Assembly (NCBI GenBank): GCA_009193035.1
Contig: SWDT01000026.1
Location: 186,001-250,000 of the forward strand
Origin: Halicephalobus mephisto
Taxonomy: Eukaryota > Nematoda > Chromadorea > Rhabditida > Panagrolaimidae
Direction of reading: 5' to 3'
DNA: 64,000 nt
In this document: positions 1 to 13,270 of the stretch, in pieces
Layout: each line of letters starts with the position of its first letter
How positions within the stretch are numbered: position 1 is the stretch's first letter
Translations under genes and position numbers: made by a program
The notes under the pieces: model-generated
What the model was told of the DNA's origin: nothing
Databases searched by the model: none
The model's input: only the letters and a program-made list of their open reading frames with translations

Positions 1-2087
1 AGAAAATAAATTAAACCCGTGGACCAGAGCTGTCGTCGTTGTGGAATTCATTTTAGTCAAGTTAGGTGGGGTTAGTAATGATCATATTTGGAGTAACACA
101 TCTGAAAATTAAACATAATTTATTTAAACATAAATTTCAATAAAATCTTGATATATTTAAACGTTAAAATACATGAAGCGTTATTCTAAAAGATAAAGCA
201 AATCTGATTTTTGAGCTGTTTAATTTTATTGATAAAAAATTGGTATTAATTAGATTTTCGTGAAAATTTGGAGAATCTAGTGAAAAATTCTGAAGTTTAT
301 GAGAATTTTCTTGAAGACTTTAAAACTTTCTAAAGTTCCTTCGAATATTATACCAGTGTCTAGAATCTATCATAATTCAGTAAAAATTTCTGAAATTTCG
401 CACAAGTTCCTGAAATTTCACAAAGTCTTCCAGGATTTTCTAACTTTCCAGAATCAAAAAAATGTCTGAATGCGACATCTTGGATTCTAGAATATTCAAA
501 AACTTCATTTCAAGACAATTTTACTCGAAAAACATGTGTAATTTTTACAACATTACGGTTTCGCTTCAATTCTACGTTGACGACAAAGTCCGAAATAATG
601 ATTAATCACCGACACTCTTCTCCTTAAAGTAAACATTATCTAACTTTGAATTGATCAAAAAAGTTTTAAAAATTACAAAGAAAGAAAATCAGGCCGCTTT
701 TGCATAATTTTTGGTCTTCAACGAAGCTTGGACCATTTCCGTTTTGACGCCGCTAGGCCTCCAATTTTTCTCGTCCTAAGTCTTCTAAACTGACGACAAA
801 GTTTTCCATGAAGAGTCTACGTGATAAAATTGACAGACAACGAACTATTGTTATAATTCAGAAACAATTGCTGGATTTCGGATGAGAGACATGTGTTTTG
901 GGAAAAGACAAAAGGGACACATTTATGGTCTAGATGTAAGGATTTTTAAATTCAACAATATTTTATTAATGTTTTAATAATGAGACAATCTGAGAAGGAT
1001 TTAGAAGTTAAAAGACCGGTAATCAGACTCGAAGTTAAAGTATAAATGAAGAGCTATCTATAGTGGGATCACTATTGAAATTCATTTTCGAAAAACAAAC
1101 ATTAATAGAATTGCCGAGTGAAAAAACATTGGTCCTACGGGAGATAATACTTGTAGAACTAGTAATCAAATGGGTCAAAGGAAAAAACAACTGCAATTAA
1201 GTTCGTTTTTTGTACTTGTTGTAACTTTTGATTTTGTGCGAAATAGGAATAAAAAGTTTAAAAAACGTAAACTAGTAATCAAATTCATTGTTAAAGAGTA
1301 AATCAAGTATCTTTCACGTTGAAACCAATGTTAGAATATCACCTTTAGAGAACAAATAACCATCGATCCCACCACGAATAATGCTTAATTCGTTCCTTGA
1401 TTACGAGTTTAGTGATCGTCTAAAGGATAAATACTAACTTTGGATTATTATAAAAAAAGACAAACCTTTTGTTCGAGACCTATTGAACAAATTTCTGCTT
1501 TATATATTCTTTATTTTTGAGTAAAATTCATTTCATGTTTTCCAAAAGATAATTGTGGTCCTACTTTGAAGTAACCTGATCACTACTTCTTTAATTCATA
1601 GTCATCCTTTTGTCATTCCTTAATCGAACCATAGGAAATATGAATTCGAAATTGCAACAAATTCACGTCAGTTATTCGTTTTTTACCGAACCTCTTGAGC
1701 TTGCATGCTCTTCCAAGTGAGTGCCGCAGGGTATTTGAAGATTTCACTATTTTTTCCTGCAGAATTATAAAAATAATTTTTGCACTTTTCCAAACCTAGA
1801 AAAGTAGTCAAAATAACTCCTTAAGATCCTTTATTACTACATAATCGAAAAGATAAACAAACATAAACTGAAAAATGATAATGTTCGTTATATGATAGAT
1901 ACAGTAATGCAAGTCGGTTTCCCTTGCTTTCGGTGCTAAAACAAGAGAACCAACTCTGTGTGGTAAGTATTATGCGAAAAATCGAGTGAACTACAGTAAA
2001 CAGTGAGTAATAATCGCTGGTATGTCGGATTGGTGCTGGTGCTAACGGTTAAACGAGTGTGCTAGTGCATGGTAAGAATCTCGGAGC
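1..2087. other. Intergenic spacer, no gene seen
   Basis: AT-rich sequence downstream of the myosin gene. No frame on either strand combines an open stretch with plausible splice sites. It presumably holds the myosin 3' UTR next to position 2087. I see no RNA gene. Confidence 0.6.
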
Positions 2088-5000
2088 TTAGTCTTCGTAG
2101 TCGTTTCGCGATCGAGAATTCGATCGGACGGCGGTGCTTGACATCTGAAAAACAAAATATGAAGGAAAGAATTTGTAAATTTTACACAATCCAAATCAAT
2201 ATCTTTTAATTGCAGGAGTACATTAGTTTTGTACTGTCCGCAAAAAAGCTCTAATGTACTAGTACAGAAATTGAGTATGATGTATCGGTGAATTGTATTC
2301 AATGCACCGGTATATTAGTTACAATGTATCATTTGATGCATTGTATTCAATGTATTGATATATTAACTACAATGCACCATTTAATGTATGATATTTCATG
2401 CATCTGATACATTACAAATAATACACTCCATGCGTAGGATTCAATGAATCCGACACATTAGAAGTAATGCATTCGTGGGTGCATATAATATAATACATCG
2501 AAGCCGTTCTAATGTACCAATATACCACTTTTAATGTTCATACACAATATACAGTATGCACTGTTGTTTGTATGCATATAAAAAACAACTCTATTGGTAT
2601 TCGTTTTCCGAGAATGAATTCCGATAGGAATCTCACTACGAATGACCCTTTATGCTTTAATTTCGAACATAGCTACTGTTCCTTTAATACTACCCCGAAA
2701 CCCACCGAGTGAATGAGTCCTCGTGGTCCGATGTTGATTCCACGACTCTTGGCTCTGTATTTGGCGAGGCTCTGCTCGGCAATGTCGGCGCGTTCCATTT
2801 CAGATTCCAGCTGGGATTGTAATTGACGGTATTTGGCGAGGTTCATGGTGGCTAATTGTTCCTAAAACCATACACACCTCAATTCACGTTGTAAATAAGC
2901 AAAGAACTCACAGCTTCTTCAACTTGTCTCTTGTAAGTCTTGATCTTGCTCTGGAGTTTTTCAATAAGATCGTACATCCTCTCAGTTCCCTTCTTGTCTT
3001 CATCTACTTGGAATTGAAGCTCTCTAGCTCTTCTTTCCTTGTTTCTGAGGTTCTTCTGAGTGTCGGCATGACGATGGCATTCAGCATCAAGTTCCGCTTC
3101 GAGTTCCTGGACTTTAGCTTCGAGTTTAGCAAGAAGTCTCTTGCCTCCCTTCATCGACATAGCTTCAGCTTCATCTAGTCTAGCCTGGAGGTCCTTGATG
3201 GTTAATTCAGCTCCCTTTCTGGCTCTCTCAAGATTCTGAGCGTGGTCTTGTTCTGCTCTAAGTTCTTCAGCGAGTCTAACGGCATCGAGACTGGCCTTCT
3301 TGGCTCGTTCTTCGCTGTTCTTCAATTCTGCGAGACTTTCACTGATTTCAGCTTGGATCTGACCCAATTCAGTCTCGAGTTTTCTCTTACTAGCAGACAG
3401 AGCTGCGTTAGTGTTGGAAACGTTGTTGATGGTCTCACGGAGGTCAACATTCTCAAGTTCCATCTGTCTTCTGGTTCTTTCACCGTTCTCGAAAGCAAGG
3501 GCCAGATCTTCCTTTTCACTCTGAAGTATCTGAGCTCGTCTCTCAGCAATAGCGAGTTGATCTCGGATATCTTCACGAAGTCTTTGCTCATCCTCAACTT
3601 GCTGTTGGAGATCACGAATGTTGTCTTGATATCTCTTGATGGTCTTTTGGGAGTCGACATTAGCCTTGTTAGCGTGATCAAGAGCAATTTCGAGGTCATT
3701 AATGTCAGTTTCGAGTTTCTTCTTCATTCTCAACAACTCAGCTCTTCCACGAGATTCAGTTTCCAAAGAAGCTTGCATGGATTCAATGGCTCTAGCGTGG
3801 TTCTTACGAGTATTTTCGAATTCTTCTTCCTTCTCCTGAAGTCTCTTTTCAATTTCCGAGCGAATTTGGCTAATTTCGATCTGAGAACGCATGACTTTGG
3901 ATTCTTCGGCTTCAAGAGCACTTTCAGCGTCATCGAGAGCTTGTTGAAGCTCTTCTTTCTCAAGCTCCAATCGGCGACGAGTCTTTTGAAGTTCGTGGAC
4001 GTTTCTTCCACCTTCTCCAAGTTGGTCAGTGACATCCTTCAACTCTTGGGCCAACTGCTTGTTCTCACGTCTAGCAGCTTCTAATTGCTCTACTTGTTCG
4101 TCCATGGCAGACTTGAGTCTGAAGTTCTCAGTAGCAGTGTTTCTGGTGTCTCTCTGGCTGGCTTCAAGTTCAGTAGCGAGGGTATCACATTTGCGTTTCC
4201 ACTCATCGATGACTTTGTCGAAGGATTTTTGCTTCTTCTCGAGAGAACTGGCCAAGGAATGAGCTCTGTCGGCATCAACTTGAGCATCTTCAAGATCTTG
4301 TTGGAGACGTTGACGAGCCTTGTCGATAGATTGGTTCTTAGCATTGGCTTGGTCGAGTTGTTCTTGCATCTCTTGGATCTTGGCACTGAGTCTACGACGA
4401 GCTTCTTCAAGTTCCTCGGTTCTTCCGATACCTTCACTTTCGTAACGAGTTCTCCATTGTTGAGCTTCAGCGTTGGCCTTAGAGATGAGTCTCTGGAGTT
4501 CGGTCTTGGCATCTTGTTCTTCTTCGAGAGCATCACGAAGTTGTTGGCATTCCATCTGGTAGTTGGCAACTTGAGAAGAGAAAGTGGATCTTTCGCGAGA
4601 TTCCTGGTCAAGTTGACGACGGAGTTCTTCGACTTGTTGGGAAAGTTGAGACTTCAGACGATTGAGCTGAGTAATTTGAGCTTCAGCATCTTCCAATTGA
4701 CGAGAAAGATCTGAGTTCTCTCCTTGAGATCTGTTCTTGAAAGTCTGAAGTTCCTGAATCTGTCTAGCTTGGTCATCTGACTTCAATTGGATTTCAGTCA
4801 GTTGAGACTCAAGTTGCTTGCTCAGACGCTCAACATTCTGGCGTTGTTTGGCTTCTTGGTCGACAGAGTTCTGCAAATCTTCGACTTCACGTTGAAGTTG
4901 AGCTTTGTCTTTCTCAACTTTAGCGCGAATCTTCTGAACAGTATCAACTTGATCAGTCAATTCAGCAACGGCATCAGTGTGTTTCTTGCGAAGAGCAGCC

Positions 5001-8000
5001 ATAGCGGCTTCTTGATTGATACTAGCTTCCTCGAGATCACGACGAAGCTTAGCCAATTCGGCTTCTCTCTTCTTGTTCAATTCAACTTGAGCTTGAGTAG
5101 CTCCACCAGCTTCATCCAATCTATCAGCGAGTTCTTCAAGTTCATGTTGCATTTCATTTCTGGACTTCTCAGCCTTAGCACGGGAGTTACGTTCAGCATC
5201 GAGTTCCTCTTCCAATTCGGTGATTTTGCCCATGAGCTCCTTGATTTGTCTTTGGAGCTTAGCAACGAGGGATTGCTCGTCTTCAAGACGAGATTGGATG
5301 CTAGTAAGTTCGGATTCCTTCTTCTTGAGAGCATTTTCGGCATCAAGTTTTCCACGAGTGAGTTCATCGATGGTTTCCTGAGCAACCTTGAGCTCTCCTT
5401 CAGTTTTACGTTTCTGTTTCTCGAGTTCTTGACGATTTCTCTTTTCGCGTTCAAGACTGTCTTCGAGTTCATCGAGAGTATGTTCAAGCTTAGCTTTGAT
5501 CTTGTTCAAGTTGCTAACTTTGCTTTCTTCAGCATGGAGGTCTTCAGTGAGTTTTCTATTGATTTCCTCTTGATTCTTCTTTTCTTTGTTGAGCTTAGCA
5601 ATAGCTTCATCTTGAGCTTGAAGTTCTTCTTGGATTTGACGGATTTGGTGGTCTTTAGCTTGTTTCTCACTTTCTTGTTTCTTTATGGTGAGCTCCAAGT
5701 CTTGAACGTTCTTCTTCAAGGTTTCGTTATCTTGTTCGACCTTCTTCTTTTGTTTGCTGAGAGATCCGTAGCGATCCTCTTGATCAGCCAATTGATCATT
5801 CAAATCACCCAATTGCTTCTCAAGATCAGACTTCTGGGCAAGAAGCTTAGCAGAACGTTCTTCAGATTCAGCAAGAGCTTCTTTTTCCTGTTCAAGCTGC
5901 AAGGCCAATTGTTGTTTTTCGGCGGTGAGCTTGGAATTGACAGCTTCGACGTCTTTTCTGTTCTTTTCCTCCTTGGTGATGGATTCTTCGAGGTCTTTGC
6001 AGCGTTTTTCGAGGGCTTCGATCTCTTCGTCCTTCTTGCTGCCCTTGATGAGAGGCTTGACACGTCCGAAGAGCTTGAACCAGTCCCAAGTACGAAGAGT
6101 ACACCTAAAAGGTTGAAATTGTTTATTACTAAGATACTGTATCATCATGAAGTCTTAAGAGAATAAGGAACACTATATAAATAATAAGTTAACATTCAAA
6201 AAAGTAAACTCACCAGCCTCGGACATTTCTTTGAACGATTTTGTATCCAATCTGTTGGTCCAGACGACGTTTGTAGTCGCAACGAGCGAGATAATGACGA
6301 ACAGCACGTTGGAACTTGAGGATGATGACGCTCAAAGCTTCGTCACGAAGTTCTTCCATGTGAGCCAAAACACCAGCTTTGAAGAACACCTTAAAATCGA
6401 TATGTTAGGTGAATTACCTTTTAAATCAGACTAAAATAAAATTAAATGTGCAAAACTGAGGATAAAACAGAACCTTAGTCAGACCACATTGGAATTCTTC
6501 AGGCTTGATGGCTCCTTTCTTCATAAGCGTATCGAGGATCTTCTCTCCAGATTCTTTTTCATCTTTTCCAGCTTTAGCAGCATCAGCAGCAAGAACAGCA
6601 TAACTAAAAAAACAAACTAAATGTGATTACTGTGCAATCAAAAAATAAAAAATTTAAGATTCAAGATCCACAAATACAGAAAACTAAGGATACAAAACTT
6701 AAGCGCACCCAGAAGGAAAATCTACAGTAATTTCTAACCTTCGTATGTCCAGTGCGATAATCTTCTGCTTTCAACTTTCCTTTCTTTTCAAGGAAAGCGC
6801 ACATTTTCTCCCCTGCTTTATGGGGATCTGGATCGGCAGCTTGATCAGCTGCTAATATCCCATATCTAAACCCCGATCAATGATATCAAACTTAAATAAC
6901 GCAGTTAATGAATTCGAAGAGAAACAAACCGTTGCTTGAAGTCCTTGTAAATGATTCTGTTAGGGAAACCTTTACGACAGATTCTGATACCTTCCAAGAC
7001 ACCGTTGCAAGTCAACTGATTCAAAACCAAGTTGGCTTCAATGACTCCACTCTTCTTTTGTTCGTTGGGGATGATACAACGGATAAAGTGAGGATGAGTT
7101 TGATGAAGCATAGTCATGAGTTTGTTGAGGGATTCACGGTACATCATGGAGACGGTCATGAAGGAAGCAGATTTGCCCTTCTTCTTGCCTGTGGTCTTAA
7201 CCTTGGAGTTGGCTTGGTCTTCTGAAAAGTATATTTTGTAAAATTAGAGTTAAACCGTCAATTAGGAACTGGAAATTACTATAGTTCAAAATTTAAAACT
7301 ACTATAGTAAAATTAGAATTTCATAAGTTTCTGAAATCATCCAGAATCAAGTGGAGATTCCTTGATGAATGTTCAAACTTAGGATTCTGATAGTTTCTTT
7401 AAACCCATTTCGCAACAATATCTATTCTAATGTTCATAAGACTAGCATTTCAGTGAACACGTACCCATAGTCTGGTAATCTTCCCAGATTTCATTCAACA
7501 ATTGCATATTATCGTTGCCCTTGAGGACACTGACAGCAGTGTCGTTCAATGGATCCTTGTTCTTCTCCAGCCATGCCTTGACGTTGTATCGGACAGTTCC
7601 AGCATAGTGGACGATGGCGAAATGAGCTTCAGCTTGTTTTCCCTTTGGTGGTTTAGCCTTCTGGAAGTTAGGATGTTTGCCCAAGTGTTGATCGATAAGT
7701 TTTTGAGCGAGAGTCATATCGGTGGCCTTAGGGACGATACATTCCTCATCCATCATGGAGACGATACCGAGGGGCTTCTCAATGAGCTCAATACAAGCCT
7801 GGAGATCGAGACCGAAATCGATGAACTCCCACTTGATTCCTTCTCTTTGGTATTCCTCTTGTTCCAAAACGAACATGTGGTGGTTGAAGAATTGCTGAAG
7901 TTTTTCGTTGACGAAGTTAATCCAGAGTTGTTCGAAGGAGTTTAGATCGAAAATTTCAAAACCAGCAATATCCAAGACACCAATAAAGTAGTCTCTAGAG

Positions 8001-10389
8001 AGATCCTGGGCGTCCAAGGTCTTGTTGCATCTCTTGATGAGCCATTGGAACATTCTGGCATAAAGAGCTTTGGAAAGAGCTCCGACGGCCCAGTTGACTT
8101 GTTCCAAGTTTTGGCCTTTGTTGACCCATTCAGATCCGACCTTGACTCTGGGTTTCAACAGAGCAGTGACGAACTTGTTCACATCAACCTTGAAGAGGTT
8201 ACAAGCGAGTTCACCTTCGCTTTGGTCTTCGATTTCAGCTTGTTCTTCTCTAGGACGTTGTTTGAACTTCATTCCACCGAGATGCATGATGGCAGCAGTC
8301 AAGGCGAAAAGATCAAACTTCTCCTGTTCAGTGAACTTCATGATGTCAAAAGATTCATCAGTAATTTGCATTTCTTCCTTGTCATCGACTCCATCGATGG
8401 AGACTTCGGCTTGGGAGACAAAGTGGTAGTCACGGATGGTCTTGTTGAGGTAGAGTTTCTTCCTAAGGTCCTTGATGCCTTCCGACATAATTTGGTAGAA
8501 GATATGGTAAGAACGCTCTCCTGCGGCTTGCTTAATGACACGAGATTTTTCGAGGAGATCTGGAAGATTAAATTGAAATGATCAAGTAAAACATTCGAAA
8601 TACATGTTCTTCTCTAGTTATTTTTTGAATTCTCTTACAATATTCAGAATATTGCTTGTACAACGAACTACAATCAGTTTTCTTTCAATTTTCAGATGTG
8701 AATTAATAATAGTTGTTGTTGTTTAACTACGTGTCTTACATATGATTCTCAGTTAAACTCCAAAACTTACAGTGTTCAATATCACCTCCAGCAAGCTTTC
8801 CAGCGGTGTTGAAGTGGATACGGATGAATTTACCGAAACGAGAAGAGTTGTTGTTTCTTACAGTCTTGGCATTACCGAAAGCTTCCAAGACAGGATTAGT
8901 ACGGACAATTTGGTCTTCCAAACTGGCGTCCTTCTTGTCAGAAGCCTTCTTCTTGCTTTGTTGAGAGGCACCGACGATGGCGAAGTAGGAAATAACCTTC
9001 TTGGTGTTTTCGGTTTTACCAGCTCCAGATTCACCGGTAATCAACATGGACTGGTTCTCGTGATCGTTAACCATGTTACGGTAAGCTTCATCAGAGACAG
9101 CGAAGAGATGGGGAGGCATCTCGGTTCTTCTCTTTCCGATGTACATCTTACAGACGGACTCGGTGTAGATAGGGAGGCGTTTGTAAGGGTTGATGACAAC
9201 ACAGAAAAGACCAGAGTAGGTCTAAAAAGAACATGTGTAAAGAATTATCTTAAAAGCTCATCAATGTTCAAGTATATACCTACTAAATTTTAATTTTTTT
9301 AACCTTTCTAGATCTTATATCGCTTGCTATCAGTTTTGGAATTTTACGAAAAGTCGGAAATTGCCAGTTCCTTATGTAAAGAATTATTATGTCCCAGTTA
9401 AAACTTACGTAGATCATCATGGAATAGTAACGTTGACGCAAGTTGTTAAGGACAGAAGCATCGTTCAAGAACGTCAAGTTAGCCATGTCTTCGGTTTTTT
9501 CGAATTTGGGAGGATTCATTTGTTGGCTGTCATCCTTTTTGATAGTTTTCTGAAAGTTATTCAATGTCAATAAATATAGAATTTATGAAGAACAATCACA
9601 GTTTGAAATTACTCTAAAAATATTTCATGAACTTTGATAATTCTGTTTTGTTAAATTCAAATAACCTTGTGGTTTCGTTAAAAATCAAAAAGTATTGTAT
9701 AATCAAAAATTAAAATGGTAGGGAGCACTTTTCATTCTTAAAAAGGAGTAAAATCAGATTTAGAACAACATCAAAAGCTGTTTGTGCTATATTAGGGGGA
9801 ATTTTTATAATGATCATGTGTGATAAAAATAACTTTTGCTTTTGTAATATTTGATATAGTGTGCTGTGAACCACAAGATGACACATTAGACATAAGTTAA
9901 TTGTTGTGTTTTGATCCAGTCAAATATTGTAATTGTTTTTTGAAAACGGTTCGATAAAGTGATATTTGATATAAAATGAAATGAAAATTTTAGTTAAACT
10001 TTAAAAACAATGAAAATCTACTTAGTATCTGTTGAATTATAGCGATTTAAAAATGATAGTTTTTTAGACAAAGATACTACATGTGTTTCAGCTATATTCT
10101 GACAAGAAATATTTATTTTTCCCTGATTAATGCCTTACCTCTTGACCTTTAGTGGTTACAACGACGAGGGTATCTCCCTTGGCAGACTTGATTTCAGCTC
10201 CAATGAAACCTTCCTCTGCATCAGGGATCCAGACGTTCTTCTTGGAGTCAAATTTCTTAGTAGTTGCTGCTAAGAGCTAAAATCACACATCAATGGATCG
10301 TAACTTTATTTTTAGCTTTGTAAAAGTCCAACCTGTTCCTGGGATTGGCGAAGGAACTGCCATCCTGGATCTTTCTCCATGTCAACCAT
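2088..10389 (-). CDS. Muscle myosin heavy chain (class II), complete, 11 exon positions
   Basis: Motor protein of muscle thick filaments: an actin-activated ATPase head followed by a coiled-coil rod. Exons (minus strand): 10389-10333, 10276-10139, 9549-9409, 9221-8771, 8559-7465, 7221-6930, one of 6865-6739 or 6603-6474, 6389-6214, 6104-2912, 2861-2706, 2144-2088. All phases agree, giving about 1961 aa, normal for the family. Visible: N-terminus [11 protein letters not shown]-loop GESGAGKT in exon 4, switch II DIAGFE, a lysine-rich loop 2 (KKKGK), an IQ-like lever arm ([11 protein letters not shown]), then about 1060 residues of uninterrupted heptads and a short basic tailpiece ending NDYED. 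The start was chosen because family-like sequence begins there and an AG acceptor lies 15 nt upstream. The [10 protein letters not shown] stretch recalls the myo-2/myo-5 type of C. elegans, but I cannot fix the paralogue. The last exon (19 codons) is the least certain join. Confidence 0.96.
2214..2515. repeat. ATGTATC/GATACAT-type satellite in the last myosin intron
   Basis: Repeated, partly palindromic words such as AATGTATC, GATACATT and TACAATGCACC. The same word family recurs at 14.34-14.87, 15.84-16.33 and 49.13-49.95 kb. It fills much of the intron 2145-2705. Confidence 0.7.
6474..6603 (-). other. Alternative converter-domain exon A of the myosin gene
   Basis: A 130-nt exon opening [19 protein letters not shown] and ending QCGLTK, which joins directly to [16 protein letters not shown] of the next exon. 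This is the more canonical of the two copies: the QCGLTK-VFFKAG join is typical of nematode muscle myosins. The two exons share the RY-LAADxA start, GEKxxxxLxKKG core and final TK but differ at most other positions, so the duplication is old and both copies have kept clean frames and splice sites. Confidence 0.9.
6739..6865 (-). other. Alternative converter-domain exon B of the myosin gene
   Basis: A 127-nt exon opening [19 protein letters not shown] and ending in ACT GGA CAT ACG AAG before a GT donor. It starts and ends in the same phases as the neighbouring exon at 6603-6474 and encodes the same part of the motor (the converter, between SH helix and lever arm). It gives 42 complete codons against 43 in exon A. 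Either can be spliced between exon 6 and exon 8; using both would duplicate the segment and add 127 nt, breaking the frame. Confidence 0.9.
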
Positions 10390-10410
10390 GGTTGTGATTA
10401 GTTCTGCGGG
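10390..10410 (-). promoter_or_regulatory. Probable trans-splice acceptor upstream of the myosin start codon
   Basis: On the minus strand the sequence reads CCCGCAG followed by 14 nt and the ATG. In nematodes an AG acceptor this close to the start usually receives a spliced leader. I do not see a convincing TATA box; the promoter should lie in the spacer beyond. Confidence 0.45.
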
Positions 10411-11181
10411 ATTCACAGAAGCACACTAGTTTCAGAAGTACGCACCAAGTTCAAAGGCAAGCTGGCGTCACCGATCCGCCGCTTCCTTTAGCTTTATTCA
10501 CTCGAAGCGAGACTAAGCACCGGTCTAGAAAGTAAATATCCAGGTTGGTAGTTTATAAAACATAAAACGATCGAATTAAAAATACATAGTAAAAATCCAG
10601 TCAAAATTAAATATTTTTACCGAAAAACGCAGTCAATTCTCTTCATAGAGATTTTTGAAGATCATTAAAGCAGTACGATTACCGAGTTGGGGTAGTAAAA
10701 AATAATAACAGTTATGAAATGTGAATTTGGCTTTCGTTATGAATTCCCTGATGATCAGGAAAAAGTTGATTTTTTACTAGTAAAAGTAGAAATAAATGTA
10801 AAAAGTAATCTAAGAAGAGATAAAGATCAACTCCTATCATGAAAATTCCTGATTACCATGGTAATATATTTGTTTATTAAAAAAGTGTAATTTAATATAA
10901 AAGATAATTTAAAAAAGAATGAATTCAACTCTCTCCACGAAAGTCCCTGACTACTAATATTAGTTTTGTCTTTTATTACTACGAGTCAAAGTCATCACAG
11001 AAAACAACCCAACAATAATCTTAAAATCACCATTGAAATTCTTTTAACTTTTTTATATATGTTCATTATGAAGTAAATTCATTAAAAACTAATTCTTGAT
11101 TGTGATTTTAAAAATTTACATTACATTATAACCCGCTATATTGTCATTATTAAATTCAGATCAGTTTATATCAATTTCGCT

Positions 11182-11682
11182 TGACCGTAACGGCGATAAC
11201 GCCACAGATCCAAAAAAATATTAACAATTTTAACAAAGATTTATCGATCGTGTTGTAGTGTAAATAATATGCGTAAAATCGGACTACCACACGATTCCCT
11301 CAGGGAGTCTTCACTCTCTCAGCAGATACACCCAGATCGCAACATAAGGCCAGGAAAACTGAACCCCAGAGATAGAGGGGATCAGAGTATTCTATTAAAT
11401 CTATTGAACTGTTTGTGGAACTCAAACTGACGAGGTTGGGGAGACATCTCCTTTCTATCCGCTTAATAATGTTGAATAAACTTACTTGGCAAACTGCTTA
11501 TGGTAGGAACCTCAATCCTCCACTAAATCCCAGAACTATGTAACTATCATTAAATATTCAACATTCTACGCAGTCCCGAAGATGCATATTACAGTGTTTA
11601 TATTTTATAGCGCATTTATAATAAGGTTTAATTCCCCAAGTTTGAGTTCGAAATAAATCGAAGAAAAAGGAAAATTCGAACA
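11182..11682 (+). mobile_element. Decayed LTR-like repeat (TG...CA), about 500 bp
   Basis: The ends match the 165-bp element at 59608-59772 (TGATCGGAACGACGATAACG-like start, TTCGAACA end), and the middle (about 11265-11600) matches 38380-38960 in reverse. Either this is a full LTR of which the 59.6-kb copy is an internally deleted form, or one repeat has inserted in another. AATAAA occurs near the right end. The flanking 5-mers are only partly alike, so the target duplication has decayed. Confidence 0.6.
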
Positions 11683-12949
11683 TTACTTTATTTTCGAAGC
11701 TTTTAACATTAAATAAGTAAATTTCCAAATTATCCAAATATTTTTAAACTATTTTATCTAAAAATTCTTTAATTTAATATTAGTGAACTCAAAACTTAAA
11801 AAATGCAAAATTATAAAAGATTATTAATCATTTTTGGAATTATTTTTCTAAATTTTAGAAAATCCTTTTCATATCCAGTTTCATAATAGAAAATATAAAA
11901 AATCCGATTTCGATCAAAGTACGGACAGTACTGAAATAATAAAAATAAATCTTAACAGTTACTGTAAACTACCTTGTAATTTCTCAAATATTTCCATAAA
12001 TAAATGTTTTTATAAATTTTATATAATTTTCGAAGTAGATATTTATAAAAATAAAAATATAAAATTTCCAAGATTTCAATGTTTTTCGATAAAAAATAAT
12101 TTAAATATAAACATTGACAGAATTATTTATTTTTATAAAATATTATTTTATTCAATAAAAACTCTATTTTCGATTTTATAAATATTTAAAAACACAACAA
12201 ATATAAAAATGAAATTTATCGAATAAATTATAAAAATAAATAATTCTGACACGATACAGTATATGTTATAAAATCATTTTAATTTTTAAAGGGCCATTTT
12301 TAAAATTACAGGTATTAAAAAATATAAAATTTTCATATTTTCAAAGTTAAAATTATTAAAAAAAACAAAATTTTCATATTTTTAAAATTACAGTTATTAA
12401 AAAATATAAAATTTTTAAAGTTATACAATGTTCAATTTTTCTTAATTATTTTGAAGAAATTTAAGAATAATGAATGATAATCGGGCGTACAGTAAACGAA
12501 CCATTATATAGACAAGATTTGAAACATGAATATGGTAGTTTTTTGGAAGTCGAGAATCACTAATTTGGGGCGGATTACAATCAGTATTGTTGTGGTAAAA
12601 ATTAAGATTAAAAATTGTGAAATTTTCTCGAGATAAATTTTTAGACTTTCAGAACTTGGTATTCCGACAATATCAGAGATTTTCGCTGAATTCTGGAAAG
12701 ATTCAGAAGCTTTCAGAAAGCTACAATAACTTCTAAAATTCCCCACCGAATTTCAATGATTTTCAAAAACTATGAAATTCTAAAATACTTCCAAATTTTT
12801 GAAAATTTTCAAAATTATCCACAATATTCTTAGAAACTTTTACTTTTAGGTATTTGACAAGATTATAGTTCATAAGTATTGTAATTAAATTAGTTACTAT
12901 ACTGTCCTATAATCGAAAATAAAAAAGAATCAAAAAATCAGTACTGTTC

Positions 12950-13270
12950 CAGAAACTTAGCGAGGGTGGATCTGCAAGCTGCTCAAAAAGCTGAGCAGGT
13001 TGGGTGCTCTCGAGGGATCCAGCATAGCCGCTTGAGTATTTGCAAAGAACTTCAGAAATCCGGACGGACTGAATGTAACTCTCACATTGTTTTTCGCGCA
13101 CATTTTTTTATTTTCGATATTTCTCATTGTCAACAAGATCCTGAAGCTTCCGTTTGACAAAAGGTCCGTGTTTGCATTCCTAGACGGATTCTTCGAATCT
13201 CAACTTTCACGGGAAAAAGAAAACGCCGCCACCCACTTGTTTTACAAGGGCAATCGGGGTCGTCTTTGAT
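12950..13270. other. Less AT-rich island upstream of the myosin gene
   Basis: About 320 bp of mixed composition in otherwise AT-rich DNA. Both strands carry open frames of 60-67 codons but none has family likeness or splice context. As it lies 2.6 kb upstream of the myosin start it could be a muscle enhancer, or the relic of a gene or transposon. Confidence 0.35.

Noticed and set aside
2924..6166. Long plus-strand frames of up to 459 codons across the myosin rod
   Set aside because: They are antisense reflections of the repetitive coiled-coil codons on the minus strand and have no family likeness.
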